59,847 nt of DNA from an uncultured Candidatus Saccharibacteria bacterium. Its GTDB lineage: Bacteria; Patescibacteriota; Saccharimonadia; Saccharimonadales; Saccharimonadaceae. Shown here in pieces: positions 23,144-31,200 of the stretch. Each line of letters starts with the position of its first letter. The stretch's first letter is position 1. The translations under genes and the position numbers were made by a program. Location of the stretch: assembly GCA_938043965.1 (NCBI GenBank), contig CALIQQ010000011.1, positions 1 to 59,847 of the forward strand, given 5' to 3'. Below the pieces are notes generated by a model. It ran no database searches. It saw only the letters and a list, made by a program, of their open reading frames with translations, and was not told the origin of the DNA.

Positions 23144-26100
23144 CTAGATATCTAGGACGCTCGCATTTTTTAGGAATGATTGAGTATTTAAGCGGTCGAC
23201 CATACCATTAAAGTACTCTTCTCCGTCGATGTTAATAATTAGTGGCAATTTCTGCATTTTTTCAGCAGGCTCATTTATCACGGAGTGCTTGATGTCAAAA
23301 TCAAAGTCAGAACCAAAGCTATGACCAAAATCAAGTTTTCTGTCAATTTCCTTACTTAACTCACTAGCGGACTTCACCATGCCACCTAAGTTAGATTCGA
23401 AGCCAATGTTCATACCTTGGCTCATATAATCACCGATACCCATAAAAAGACGGGAAGGTGAGTGAATGCCGAGGAACTTTTTAACGCCGTCCACTGCACC
23501 AGAGAATATATCTCCCATACCTTTTGCGATATTGCCGATGCCGTTCTTTAGCCCATTCCAAATATTACGACCAATATCATTAAACGCCTGCCACGCCCCA
23601 CTGAATGCGTTCACTATATCATTCCAACGCTCACCCGCCCAGTTGGCAACACCACTAAACGCAGAAGTTAAACCATTCCATGCTTCGCTTGCTTTGGTTT
23701 TAGCATGATTAGCGAACTTCCCGAATTCCACTTTTGCATTTCCGGCAAATGCACCTATATCCTCTCCAGTCTTTGCCAAGCTTCTACCCATAGGACCAAA
23801 AAATCCTTGATCAACTCCAGTCATGCTGTCGTTATATGCTTTTGTCGCTTTTTTGGTTTTATCTTGGATATTTCCTTCTAGCCTAGTTATATCGGCACTA
23901 TTGACTTTAACCATATTCCCGTTTTCGTCCTTATACTCCAACGTGCCTTTTTTAAGATCATCAATAGCCTGCTTTGTATTTTTGTATTTACCAGAAATTA
24001 AATCTTGCATAATAGTATCTGCTGCCAATGATGCTATCTTCTCGTCATTCTTTTTCTTGAGTTCATCTGTCGCAGCCGCAGTATCTTTTGTAGCTTTTGC
24101 CAAATTCTCTTGTGAGATTTTGACTTGAGCGTTAGCAGAATCAACTTTTAGTCCAGCTTCATACACAGATTGTTGGGCTATCGACATGTTTTGATACGAT
24201 AAAGTCCCGCTGTCAACTAACGTCCTTAAGGATTCATAGTTAACCCCCTTTTCTTTTTCCACTGCGAGAAGCTCTTCTTGGGCTTGTTTTTGGTTCTTGA
24301 TGGATTGTATGTATTGCAGGTCCGCATCTGCCCGTGCTCTTCTTGCATTGTCTAGTATGTTTTCGGCTTCTCTTACTTCGTTCGTAGAGTTTTTAAGCTC
24401 ATTCTGTGTTATCTTAAGCGCTTTAGCGGCAGCTTGCGCTTTCCAAGTAGAAGATTCCCCTTGCTCCATAGCGGACTTAATACTACCACCGACGAATGCT
24501 ATGCCCGCAATAATGCCTGCTCCAGCCAAAATAAGTGGGTGCGCCATAATTGCAGTAAATGCGCCGAGAACAGCCGTTTTAACTCCAACGGCAGACGCAA
24601 TTGCAGCAGCCTTAAACCCTGCAAAACCACCTCCTGCCAGTACGAAGGCCGTTTTTAGTGCGCCTAATTTTGCAGATATAGCAACCATAGCCTCAGGGGA
24701 AGATAGCATTACAGAGCGAAGAGTGCGTACGCCAGCACTAAGGTCATCAATCGCATTTTTAGCTTTGATCGCGACGGTTAAACCACCAATCGCAATAGCG
24801 ACACTTGTAATAAACTCAGCAAGACCCTTATTGTCCGCAATGTACCTCAATGCATCGCCTATACCATTTAAGAAAAAGACAATAGACCCATCCGCTAATT
24901 TTGCAAGCGGAATCAAGAAGAAGTCGATAAAAGGCTTAAGATAGGCATCCCATACTGTCGCTAATACTCTCCCCACTAATCTAATAGCTCCACCCAATGC
25001 ATTCATAAACGCGGGCAATAATTCATTTCCAGCCCAGTGAATAAATGGCCTTAGCCTCTCCCATACATCAGAGAGAATCTTCTTGGCAGGGCTAATGAAC
25101 TTATCAATATCATCACCAAATCGCTTGAAAGCTTTTCCAATCTTGTCGAAATTAAAGCCTTTGAGACTATCTTTTAGCTTATTGAATATCGCATTAACTT
25201 TATCAGCTCCCTTAGAAATACCCGAATCATCAAAATCAATCCCGGATACGTTATAGCTCTGTGAAGCACTACCGCCTCCACCTCCACCAGAGCCTCCAGA
25301 ACCGCCTTGTTCCTGCTTATGTAGTACATTCATCTCATCGAAGCCTGCAAGCTGTTTTGCGAGCTTTTTAGCGGCTTTAGCAGTATTTCCGATGTCTTTA
25401 GTCGAGCCCTGTGCAGCTTTCCCCACATTAGCCATCGAATCAGAAGCTTTAGCTCCACTAGATTCTACATTCTTTGCTCCAATCGAGCCCTGTCCAAATA
25501 GTGCTCTAATCGCATTTATCGCAGACACCACCAGCTTAATAAACGCCGCTACATAATTTGAAGCGGTCAAAATAATATCTTTTACTACATTGAAGAATCT
25601 AGCGATATTGCTTTGTCCGATCGCATCCATGCAGGCTGCAAGTCTTCTCACAATCGCATTTTTCATGTTTGCAAAAGAGGTCGCTACTCCACCTGTTGCA
25701 CCGGCCGCCTGTTGTTCGAATGAACCTAACCCGTTAATACCTTCCTTATTCAATCTCACCACGGCTTGCATGAAGTCGTCCATAGAGGCTCTGCCGTTCT
25801 GAAGAGCGTTATAGAGTTGTGTAGCGTCAGCATAGCCCATTGCATTTGCAATCTGCTTGAGTTGGGCTGGCATCGCCTGCATGAGGGTCTTCCAGTCTTG
25901 CATTTCTGGTTTACCCTTGGCATAAGCTTGCTGTAATTGCTCCATGGCAGAAGCTTGCAATTGAGCGTCTGCACCGCCAGCTAAGATAGCGTTATTGAGT
26001 GCTAAATAGATAGCAGTGGAAGCCCTCAAATTGCCGTTAGTTGCAGTAAAGCGTTGTACGGCAGTAGTAGCCTCATCAAGAGTGGTAGGAATACCCTCAA

Positions 26101-26452
26101 GCTTCTTAGAGAGGTAATCAATAGCAGGTTGCGAATCTTTAGCTCCAATCCCGAGATTCTGCATGACGCGAGGGAAGTTCTTAAGTGTATCAAGGCGTTT
26201 TACGGCGTCGCCAGTGCCTGCAGCGATTGCTGCCATAGCTTTTTGAGTAACGGCAGAAGCAACGCCAACGACAGCCCCCATGGCAGCCATTTTAAGTCCC
26301 ATGAGTTTAGTTCCACCAGAAACGCCAGCAGAAGCTTTCGCCGCCTGACTTGAAATAGAATCTAGCTTCTTATTAACCTTATCAATTTCTTTCTGAAATT
26401 GCTCGGTCTGGGCCTTGATTAAGACGTTAACCTCATCTACTGTATGTGCCAT
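23144..26452 (-). CDS. Tail tape measure protein, 1102 aa
   Basis: Sets siphovirus tail length and travels with DNA into the host. N-terminal TMP signature (TNGNLRASTAIYLALNNAILAG, MQDWKTLMQAMP), several membrane-active stretches (about 550-640), long coiled coils (670-830) and tandem amphipathic repeats near the C-terminus (FSGVANWAGERWNDIVNAF, IWNGLKNGIGNIAKGMGDIF). The C-terminal tail INIDGEEYFNGMVDRL is duplicated as a fragment at 21965. It follows the frameshifting chaperone gene by two nt, the standard order. Confidence 0.92.
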   Translation of the reverse strand: MAHTVDEVNVLIKAQTEQFQKEIDKVNKKLDSISSQAAKASAGVSGGTKLMGLKMAAMGAVVGVASAVTQKAMAAIAAGTGDAVKRLDTLKNFPRVMQNLGIGAKDSQPAIDYLSKKLEGIPTTLDEATTAVQRFTATNGNLRASTAIYLALNNAILAGGADAQLQASAMEQLQQAYAKGKPEMQDWKTLMQAMPAQLKQIANAMGYADATQLYNALQNGRASMDDFMQAVVRLNKEGINGLGSFEQQAAGATGGVATSFANMKNAIVRRLAACMDAIGQSNIARFFNVVKDIILTASNYVAAFIKLVVSAINAIRALFGQGSIGAKNVESSGAKASDSMANVGKAAQGSTKDIGNTAKAAKKLAKQLAGFDEMNVLHKQEQGGSGGSGGGGGGSASQSYNVSGIDFDDSGISKGADKVNAIFNKLKDSLKGFNFDKIGKAFKRFGDDIDKFISPAKKILSDVWERLRPFIHWAGNELLPAFMNALGGAIRLVGRVLATVWDAYLKPFIDFFLIPLAKLADGSIVFFLNGIGDALRYIADNKGLAEFITSVAIAIGGLTVAIKAKNAIDDLSAGVRTLRSVMLSSPEAMVAISAKLGALKTAFVLAGGGFAGFKAAAIASAVGVKTAVLGAFTAIMAHPLILAGAGIIAGIAFVGGSIKSAMEQGESSTWKAQAAAKALKITQNELKNSTNEVREAENILDNARRARADADLQYIQSIKNQKQAQEELLAVEKEKGVNYESLRTLVDSGTLSYQNMSIAQQSVYEAGLKVDSANAQVKISQENLAKATKDTAAATDELKKKNDEKIASLAADTIMQDLISGKYKNTKQAIDDLKKGTLEYKDENGNMVKVNSADITRLEGNIQDKTKKATKAYNDSMTGVDQGFFGPMGRSLAKTGEDIGAFAGNAKVEFGKFANHAKTKASEAWNGLTSAFSGVANWAGERWNDIVNAFSGAWQAFNDIGRNIWNGLKNGIGNIAKGMGDIFSGAVDGVKKFLGIHSPSRLFMGIGDYMSQGMNIGFESNLGGMVKSASELSKEIDRKLDFGHSFGSDFDFDIKHSVINEPAEKMQKLPLIINIDGEEYFNGMVDRLNTQSFLKNASVLDI

Positions 26453-26454
26453 TA

Positions 26455-27068
26455 TTATTTCTCCTGTTCAATATGCGCATTAATGTACGCATCAAGGTCT
26501 TCAGACCTGGTAAATACTCTGCTTGATTCCTCTTTCGCCATAAAGGGTGATTTAGGGTAAGTTTTAGAGTGGAATGCCGCCCTTACGTATAATCCGAGGG
26601 CGTGGTTCATTTTGTCCTGCTCTACAATTCTGTCTTTATAACCAGCCAGACAGTTTTGAAATTGTCCGATAGTTAGTTCCCAGAATTCGTTAGGATGAAG
26701 ACCTATCTGAAAAGCTAGACGTTCTTTATCTTGCCAGAATTCTCGGAAGCTGCGATAGATTCTACCGACTCCTTGAAGGCTTCGGCCATAGCCTTCGTCA
26801 TCTCCGTCCTGATTGTCTTCGAAGTCACTGTCTTTCCTAAAAAACCCGCGCCTGCGATTCCGGACATGACTTCAACCATGGCCTTATCGACCCCTTGCTT
26901 AAATAACTCGTCGAATTCGTCTTGTGTACCACCACCAGCGATAAATAAGAAAAGCAAAGCAGAAACGGAAGGCGTAGAGCTGAGTTTAGAGAGAGCATCG
27001 AAAAAACTTTCACCCATCTCTTTTTCAGCTTTAGCGATATTGGAAGCTTTGTAATTTAGTTGAACCAT
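26455..27068 (-). CDS. Tail assembly chaperone, -1 frameshift product (gpGT-like)
   Basis: Made by -1 slippage at the heptamer T_TTT_TTA (26838-26844, minus strand) inside the 117-aa frame. The new frame is open for 127 codons to TAA at 26455-26457. Its sequence (FREFWQDKERLAFQIGLHPNEF, then WELTIGQF) is typical of the T half of siphovirus tail chaperones. The frame has no start codon of its own near the site. Such pairs guide tape measure and tube assembly and are absent from virions. Coordinates give the full span; the frame changes at 26838-26844. Confidence 0.85.
26715..27068 (-). CDS. Tail assembly chaperone, zero-frame product (gpG-like), 117 aa
   Basis: Lies between the tail tube gene and the tape measure. 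Small helical protein (SFFDALSKLSSTPSVSALLF, then DELFKQGVDKAMVEVMSGI), standard for the G component. The slippery heptamer sits at codons 75-77, giving a minority fusion product by -1 frameshift. Confidence 0.85.
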   Translation of the reverse strand: MVQLNYKASNIAKAEKEMGESFFDALSKLSSTPSVSALLFLFIAGGGTQDEFDELFKQGVDKAMVEVMSGIAGAGFLGKTVTSKTIRTEMTKAMAEAFKESVESIAASENSGKIKNV

Positions 27069-27129
27069 GATTTTATAACCTCGATTAAATAATTTCTGTG
27101 TGGGATTTTACCCTCCCACTAGGTTTTAA

Positions 27130-27552
27130 TTAAGCAATCTTGCTAAATACTGGTTTGCCGGAAAGTCGAAGAGTTAATTTAAAGCCATCAACACCATCAA
27201 CAGTCTTTTCACCGTAAGTGAAGTTCTTAACAAATGCCTTGTAGGCAATTTTACGTTTACCTGGAGTTAAGATTTCCCAGTCACGCACCATGCCACTATC
27301 AAACAATGCACGCATTTTCTCGATCTGTGTATCATCGTCCATGTAGCCTTCAAGATCTTGCGAACCCCAGTCAGCAGCACCAGAGAGGAACTCTTTAGCA
27401 CCATCTGGACTATCAAGAGTAGTCACATCAATTTCTTCTTTTTCACCAGTGATTTCCCCGATAGAGGTTAAACCTTTAATAACGAGATCAGCTGCTTCTG
27501 CGCCTACTTTTTTAAGGGTGAGGGAAGTACCCATAGTTAAGCTTTTAGCCAT
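27130..27552 (-). CDS. Major tail tube protein (TP901-1 type)
   Basis: A 140-aa tube protein with family features: GTSLTLKKV, ITGEKEEIDVTTLDSPDGAKEFLSGAAD split by the usual loop, and a C-terminal LTLRLSGKP strand. Position before the chaperone and after the tail completion genes is canonical. Confidence 0.9.
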   Translation of the reverse strand: MAKSLTMGTSLTLKKVGAEAADLVIKGLTSIGEITGEKEEIDVTTLDSPDGAKEFLSGAADWGSQDLEGYMDDDTQIEKMRALFDSGMVRDWEILTPGKRKIAYKAFVKNFTYGEKTVDGVDGFKLTLRLSGKPVFSKIA

Positions 27553-27564
27553 AACTTATATTCC

Positions 27565-27906
27565 TTATTTGAACTTTACTGCACTAAATCTGCAGTTAGA
27601 GTGGAAAAGCGTTCCTTCTGGATTCGGAACATCCACTGAATGTACAAGTCGATAATTGATCGTTCTCATCTTAGCCTCGACTTCGCTAAGAATGCGGGAT
27701 AGGTCTGTGCTTTTGTTGGTAAAAATATCTATAACAACTTCAACGTCTTGCTTTGTTATTTCATTGTCTAAGCCATATTCAGGCGTATTCTCACCAATCC
27801 AAAAGGTAATTGCCGGAACCTCATTAAACGTTGCTTGAGAGCTCTGCATACAAGCATACCCTAAGCTTTTAAGTGTCCGATAAATCTCTTCTTTCGGTTG
27901 GAACAT
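27565..27906 (-). CDS. Tail completion/terminator-type protein, 113 aa
   Basis: Small alpha/beta protein (EEIYRTLKSLGYACMQSSQATFNEVPAITFW, cut here in spirit by family, then VEVVIDIFTNKSTDLSRIL) like DUF3168-type tail terminators. One nt overlap with the HK97 gp10-like gene. Confidence 0.7.
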   Translation of the reverse strand: MFQPKEEIYRTLKSLGYACMQSSQATFNEVPAITFWIGENTPEYGLDNEITKQDVEVVIDIFTNKSTDLSRILSEVEAKMRTINYRLVHSVDVPNPEGTLFHSNCRFSAVKFK

Positions 27907-28394
27907 TATTTACCTCCTAGACTTGCCGAGATAGCTTCTTCAATCTGTTTTCTGATGTCTGCTTTAGACATTTTTAATCCTCGATACATCGGTGCTCGAG
28001 CAGGATAGCCATTGGTCTTAATAAACCTTAGCCCTTCACTAGTCTCGAGTGGGTAGATCCAAGGGGTCATACGATAAGTAAACCCTTCAGCTTTCGGATG
28101 CGTGCCAGCGCCTTTAGCGCCGACTCCATATTCAACATACATTGCGTATTCGGTGGGGTTCTTAATGCCTCCAACGACTTCTGAACCCTTAACCTCTGCC
28201 GGAATTACGGTTAGGGAACCTCTCAACTTGCCCCCATTAGCGTACCTGTTAGTTGGAATTAAATGTTTAGTTTTCTGCTCTAGTATCGCCGAAGCCCGAT
28301 TCATCCCTCTGATTAAGCTATCTAACGAGGCTGCTCGATATAGTTTCTTCTGAATATCGGAAATGCCCGAAACTTTGACAGTTATGCTCGCCAT
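27906..28394 (-). CDS. HK97 gp10-family neck/tail-attachment protein, 162 aa
   Basis: Matches the gp10 layout: KVSGISDIQKKLYRAAS start, a helical middle (ASAILEQKTKHLIP), then GSLTVIPAEVKGSEVVGGI and YAMYVEYGVGAKG with the conserved VEYG motif. Overlaps both neighbours slightly. Confidence 0.85.
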   Translation of the reverse strand: MASITVKVSGISDIQKKLYRAASLDSLIRGMNRASAILEQKTKHLIPTNRYANGGKLRGSLTVIPAEVKGSEVVGGIKNPTEYAMYVEYGVGAKGAGTHPKAEGFTYRMTPWIYPLETSEGLRFIKTNGYPARAPMYRGLKMSKADIRKQIEEAISASLGGK

Positions 28395-28735
28395 TTTACC
28401 CCCGTAATAAGCTTGTGGGAATCGAAGGGAAGGACTTTAGTCACTTGATAGACCACTTCTCCTATCTTGATTAAATTGTCTAATTTAACCTCTACGGAAA
28501 CTCTACAAGTAATACTAACGTCAATCTTCTCAATTAGCCCCATCTCGTTTTGGGTTGCTCCAAGCTCGTTATATTTAACGTTGCCCTTAAAGCTAGCCTT
28601 AACTTCTGAGCCTATATTAGCTTGCTTAATTATTCCGCCCTCTTCGTCGACAGTTTCATCTTTATTTAAAATAGAGATGTCTTTATCGTAAAAAGTGTTA
28701 GCGACAATATCTTCTGCCTCTTTAGGAAACAACAT
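28382..28735 (-). CDS. Head closure/head-tail adaptor, 117 aa
   Basis: SPP1 gp16-like by size, order and strand pattern (ILNKDETVDEEGGIIKQ, VYQVTKVLPFDSHKLITGV). Overlaps the gp10-like gene by 13 nt and the connector gene by 14 nt. Confidence 0.7.
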   Translation of the reverse strand: MLFPKEAEDIVANTFYDKDISILNKDETVDEEGGIIKQANIGSEVKASFKGNVKYNELGATQNEMGLIEKIDVSITCRVSVEVKLDNLIKIGEVVYQVTKVLPFDSHKLITGVKWRA

Positions 28736-29114
28736 TGCATCTCCTATACGGCTTCAAGATATTTGCTACTCCTTCGAATAATTCACTATCTAAGGCGGTA
28801 GTGACGTAGTTCTTGGTGATATTGGTAAAATTCACAGTTTGTCCGTTGTCTGACACGCTCTGAACCTTAGCCATAACATCTGCACCGATCACCTTATCTT
28901 TCACCTCTTGAATGAGATTATTAGAAACCCTAGTTGCGATCGAGACTAATCTTTCATCATAGCTAGGGTTATCAGTATCAAGGTTTAGATATAAAGATAG
29001 ACGATCAGCCATCTCGAGTGCCATAAAATCCACCAACTCGCCATTTTCGATACTCGGATTAACGAGTTTAAGTTTTTCTTTTAGCCCTGAGATGAACTGA
29101 TTCTTATCTAACAT
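28722..29114 (-). CDS. Head-tail connector (gp6-like), 130 aa
   Basis: Helical protein (FISGLKEKLKLVNPSIENGE, MALEMADRLSLYLN, IATRVSNNLIQEVKDKVIG) placed right after the capsid gene block, as for HK97 gp6 or SPP1 gp15 connectors. Confidence 0.7.
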   Translation of the reverse strand: MLDKNQFISGLKEKLKLVNPSIENGELVDFMALEMADRLSLYLNLDTDNPSYDERLVSIATRVSNNLIQEVKDKVIGADVMAKVQSVSDNGQTVNFTNITKNYVTTALDSELFEGVANILKPYRRCNVVS

Positions 29115-29115
29115 C

Positions 29116-29349
29116 TTATTTTCCTTGGTTTTCTTGCTTAGTTTCGTCTTTAATCTCAGCTACTTCTTCGACAGGAGCTTCTGGTTTTACTTCGTTTTCT
29201 TTCTTGGCTTTCTTTGGCTTAACCTCAGCCTTTAAGTCGGCTTCCGTGATTGGTTCGTAAATCTCTGGGTGAGACTCGAATTGTTCAATCACTACTTCAT
29301 TTGAAGTGGTTAAGATTGTGCCGTCTGCCATTCTAAACATTTTTTCCAT
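29116..29349 (-). CDS. Small Lys/Glu-rich head protein, 77 aa
   Basis: A short folded N-terminus (KMFRMADGTILTTSNEVVI) followed by a disordered tail of Lys, Glu, Pro and Ala. It lies one nt upstream of the connector and 14 nt after the capsid gene. Role unknown. Confidence 0.6.
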   Translation of the reverse strand: MEKMFRMADGTILTTSNEVVIEQFESHPEIYEPITEADLKAEVKPKKAKKENEVKPEAPVEEVAEIKDETKQENQGK

Positions 29350-29363
29350 GTTTTTCTCCTAAA

Positions 29364-30197
29364 TTAAAGGGTTGCTACTTTGAAGATTAAATCTGGAGTG
29401 ACAGCTTTAGCACCAGTATTCACGAATAGTGACAGTGCATAGGCGTTGGAAAGAGGAATCTTCTCTGCATTATAGTTATTAACAAGAGCTAACTGGCCAA
29501 CAGAACCGACATGCTGGACCACGATGTCTGCGGTTTGACGGACGGTATTGAGAACACGAACACCGTGGAAGAGCTCAATTGCTTCAGCCTTAGAGCCGTC
29601 ATTGCCTGGAATCTTGTCAATAAGATTACGGAGCTTACCATAACCCTTAGGACTACAAGTAATTGCGAGCTCAGAGCGATCCACTCCGTCAACCCAGTCG
29701 TTGGAAACAGTTTCTGCTTTAGCAATAAGTTCTTCAACCTTGTCTTCAATAGCAGTAATAGTTGGGGTGATAGTAACTGCAGTAGCAGCAGCTTCGGTGA
29801 TGCGGAAGAATTCTTTATCGAGGAAGGCTGCGATACGACCAGCGTGAGAAGCAGTACGACGGTCTAACAGACCATTGATACCACTGAGGGTGACATCTTT
29901 AATTTCGATTTCTTCGACAATTTCCTTATCGGTGTCGATATTAAGAATAACTTTACCGCTGTTTTTAAGAGCAGTACCCTTATTATCGCCACGAGCAGTA
30001 CCGTAATTATTAAGTTCTGCATCTTTGAATCGGTCGAAGACGACTGAACCACTTGCGGGGTCACCAGAGTAGTTGTTGTTTTTAATGAGTGTAGATACAC
30101 ATTTTGCGCGAATAGCGTCAATAATAGCACCACGGATTTCAGCTAATTTATCTTTAGTAGTGCCAGTAGTTAGGATTGAAAGGGCATCTTGTGCCAT
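29364..30197 (-). CDS. Major capsid protein, 277 aa
   Basis: Forms the icosahedral shell. It follows the scaffold gene and has an N-terminal helix (DKLAEIRGAIIDAIRAKCV), a beta-rich middle and a C-terminal ALSLFVNTGAKAVTPDLIFKV strand in the manner of short HK97-fold coat proteins. Strong codon bias and position support the call. Confidence 0.85.
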   Translation of the reverse strand: MAQDALSILTTGTTKDKLAEIRGAIIDAIRAKCVSTLIKNNNYSGDPASGSVVFDRFKDAELNNYGTARGDNKGTALKNSGKVILNIDTDKEIVEEIEIKDVTLSGINGLLDRRTASHAGRIAAFLDKEFFRITEAAATAVTITPTITAIEDKVEELIAKAETVSNDWVDGVDRSELAITCSPKGYGKLRNLIDKIPGNDGSKAEAIELFHGVRVLNTVRQTADIVVQHVGSVGQLALVNNYNAEKIPLSNAYALSLFVNTGAKAVTPDLIFKVATL

Positions 30198-30214
30198 TGT
30201 AATAATTCCTTGTT

Positions 30215-30745
30215 TTAAATAATCACAACATTGGAATCGTTTCCAGAGTGTGATGGAGTCGAAGACTTATCAGTTGGGGTAGCCCCAGAAGCTTTAAGCT
30301 TAGCCTGTACGCCTTCCATGAGTTTTTCTTCCCAAAGGGTAGAGAAACTCTCGATATTCGCAGCCATTTTTTCCGCATCATTATCGATTAGATAATCTGC
30401 GAAATCCGCTGGAATGTTCTTTTTAGACAGCGCCAAGAGGCAATCTGATTTGCGCTCTCGCATAGTAATACTATGTTCGCGCTCTTCAATCTCTTTAAGC
30501 TTTTCTTTCTGGGCTTCAGTCACACGCTCTTCTTCTGTGAGTTTAGCTTTACGCTCATACTCTGAGATAGCATCAGTAACTGCCTGTTTAGTCTTCTCTT
30601 CAGACTTCTTGTTAAGTTCATTAACCCGTTTTTGGATTAACTCATTAACTTGGTCTTGTGTAAAGGTAACCTGCTTTTCGCCGTTGTTAGCCTCTCCTGC
30701 AGTCTGATTGGCTTGGCTATTAGATTCAGTACCGTTTGGGTCCAT
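30215..30745 (-). CDS. Scaffolding protein (DUF4355-type), 176 aa
   Basis: Highly charged coiled-coil protein (VTFTQDQVNELIQKRVNELN, AITEEERV-like repeats, MRERKSDCLLALSKKNIPADF) with a Ser/Thr-rich C-terminus. Directly precedes the capsid gene. First gene of the head-tail transcription unit. Confidence 0.85.
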   Translation of the reverse strand: MDPNGTESNSQANQTAGEANNGEKQVTFTQDQVNELIQKRVNELNKKSEEKTKQAVTDAISEYERKAKLTEEERVTEAQKEKLKEIEEREHSITMRERKSDCLLALSKKNIPADFADYLIDNDAEKMAANIESFSTLWEEKLMEGVQAKLKASGATPTDKSSTPSHSGNDSNVVII

Positions 30746-30787
30746 CGTCTTCCTTTCTTTTACGTTCTTAAGGATTAACTTGAGATT

Positions 30788-30871
30788 AAAAAACGACCAG
30801 CATAAGTGGTCGCTAATAAAAAAGACCAGCTAACACTCATGTTGAGTCGTAGATGATCTGAAGTCATTATA
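30788..30871 (-). promoter_or_regulatory. Late leader 3: promoter and tandem hairpins for the head-tail unit
   Basis: Minus strand: TGT-TATAAT (30866-30871), then ATCTACG (30848-30854), then two hairpin/U-run modules: an ACTCA/TGAGT hairpin followed by GGTCTTTTTTATT, and GCGACCA/TGGTCGT with TTTTTAATC. The longest leader of the four. It precedes scaffold, capsid and tail genes, the most abundant products. Confidence 0.65.
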
Positions 30872-30901
30872 ACATATAAAATTATAGAGATAAACATTAA
30901 A

Positions 30902-31030
30902 TTGACAAAAAGTATATTGTATGCTAGTATGAAGCTAGGTAAGTCGACCGGTTTCGGACGTTAGACTGAGGGCTTGTACACTCTATCCTCGACTTAATAG
31001 GAGCCTACGATTGTGTAGGCTCCGCTTTTA
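30902..31030 (+). ncRNA. Candidate small RNA with strong promoter and terminator
   Basis: TTGACA (30902-30907), 17-bp spacer, TAGTAT (30925-30930), start about 30937. Stem TAAGTCGA 30940-30947 / TCGACTTA 30989-30996 encloses CCG-gttt-CGG and about 25 nt of unpaired RNA. Then terminator GGAGCCTAC/GTAGGCTCC at 31000-31023. About 90 nt, no ORF, transcribed opposite to the late genes on both sides. Confidence 0.7.
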
Positions 31031-31156
31031 CGCCTGATTTTCAATCCAATCTGTGCTAGTATCGAACTGTAAACTCCCTATCTGCTTAACCCTATAGTTG
31101 TCATTCATGGGGGATTTTCTTGATTTTTAATTTATTTTATGATAACATTAAAACAT
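31031..31156. other. Gap without recognisable features
   Basis: AT-rich stretch between the small RNA and the MuF terminator. A TGC-TAGTAT box at about 31058-31066 could be another weak promoter. Nothing else seen. Confidence 0.4.
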
Positions 31157-31200
31157 AAAAACCTCCCCCCCGTTATTGTTACGGGACTAGGGAGGTTTTT
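31157..31200. terminator. Bidirectional terminator after the packaging unit
   Basis: AAAACCTCCC ... GGGAGGTTTT with T-runs on both strands, overlapping the stop codon of the MuF gene. Confidence 0.75.

Noticed and set aside
24297..24944. 215-aa plus-strand ORF within the tape measure gene
   Set aside because: Antisense shadow of an alanine-rich coiled-coil region; no ribosome site and biased composition.
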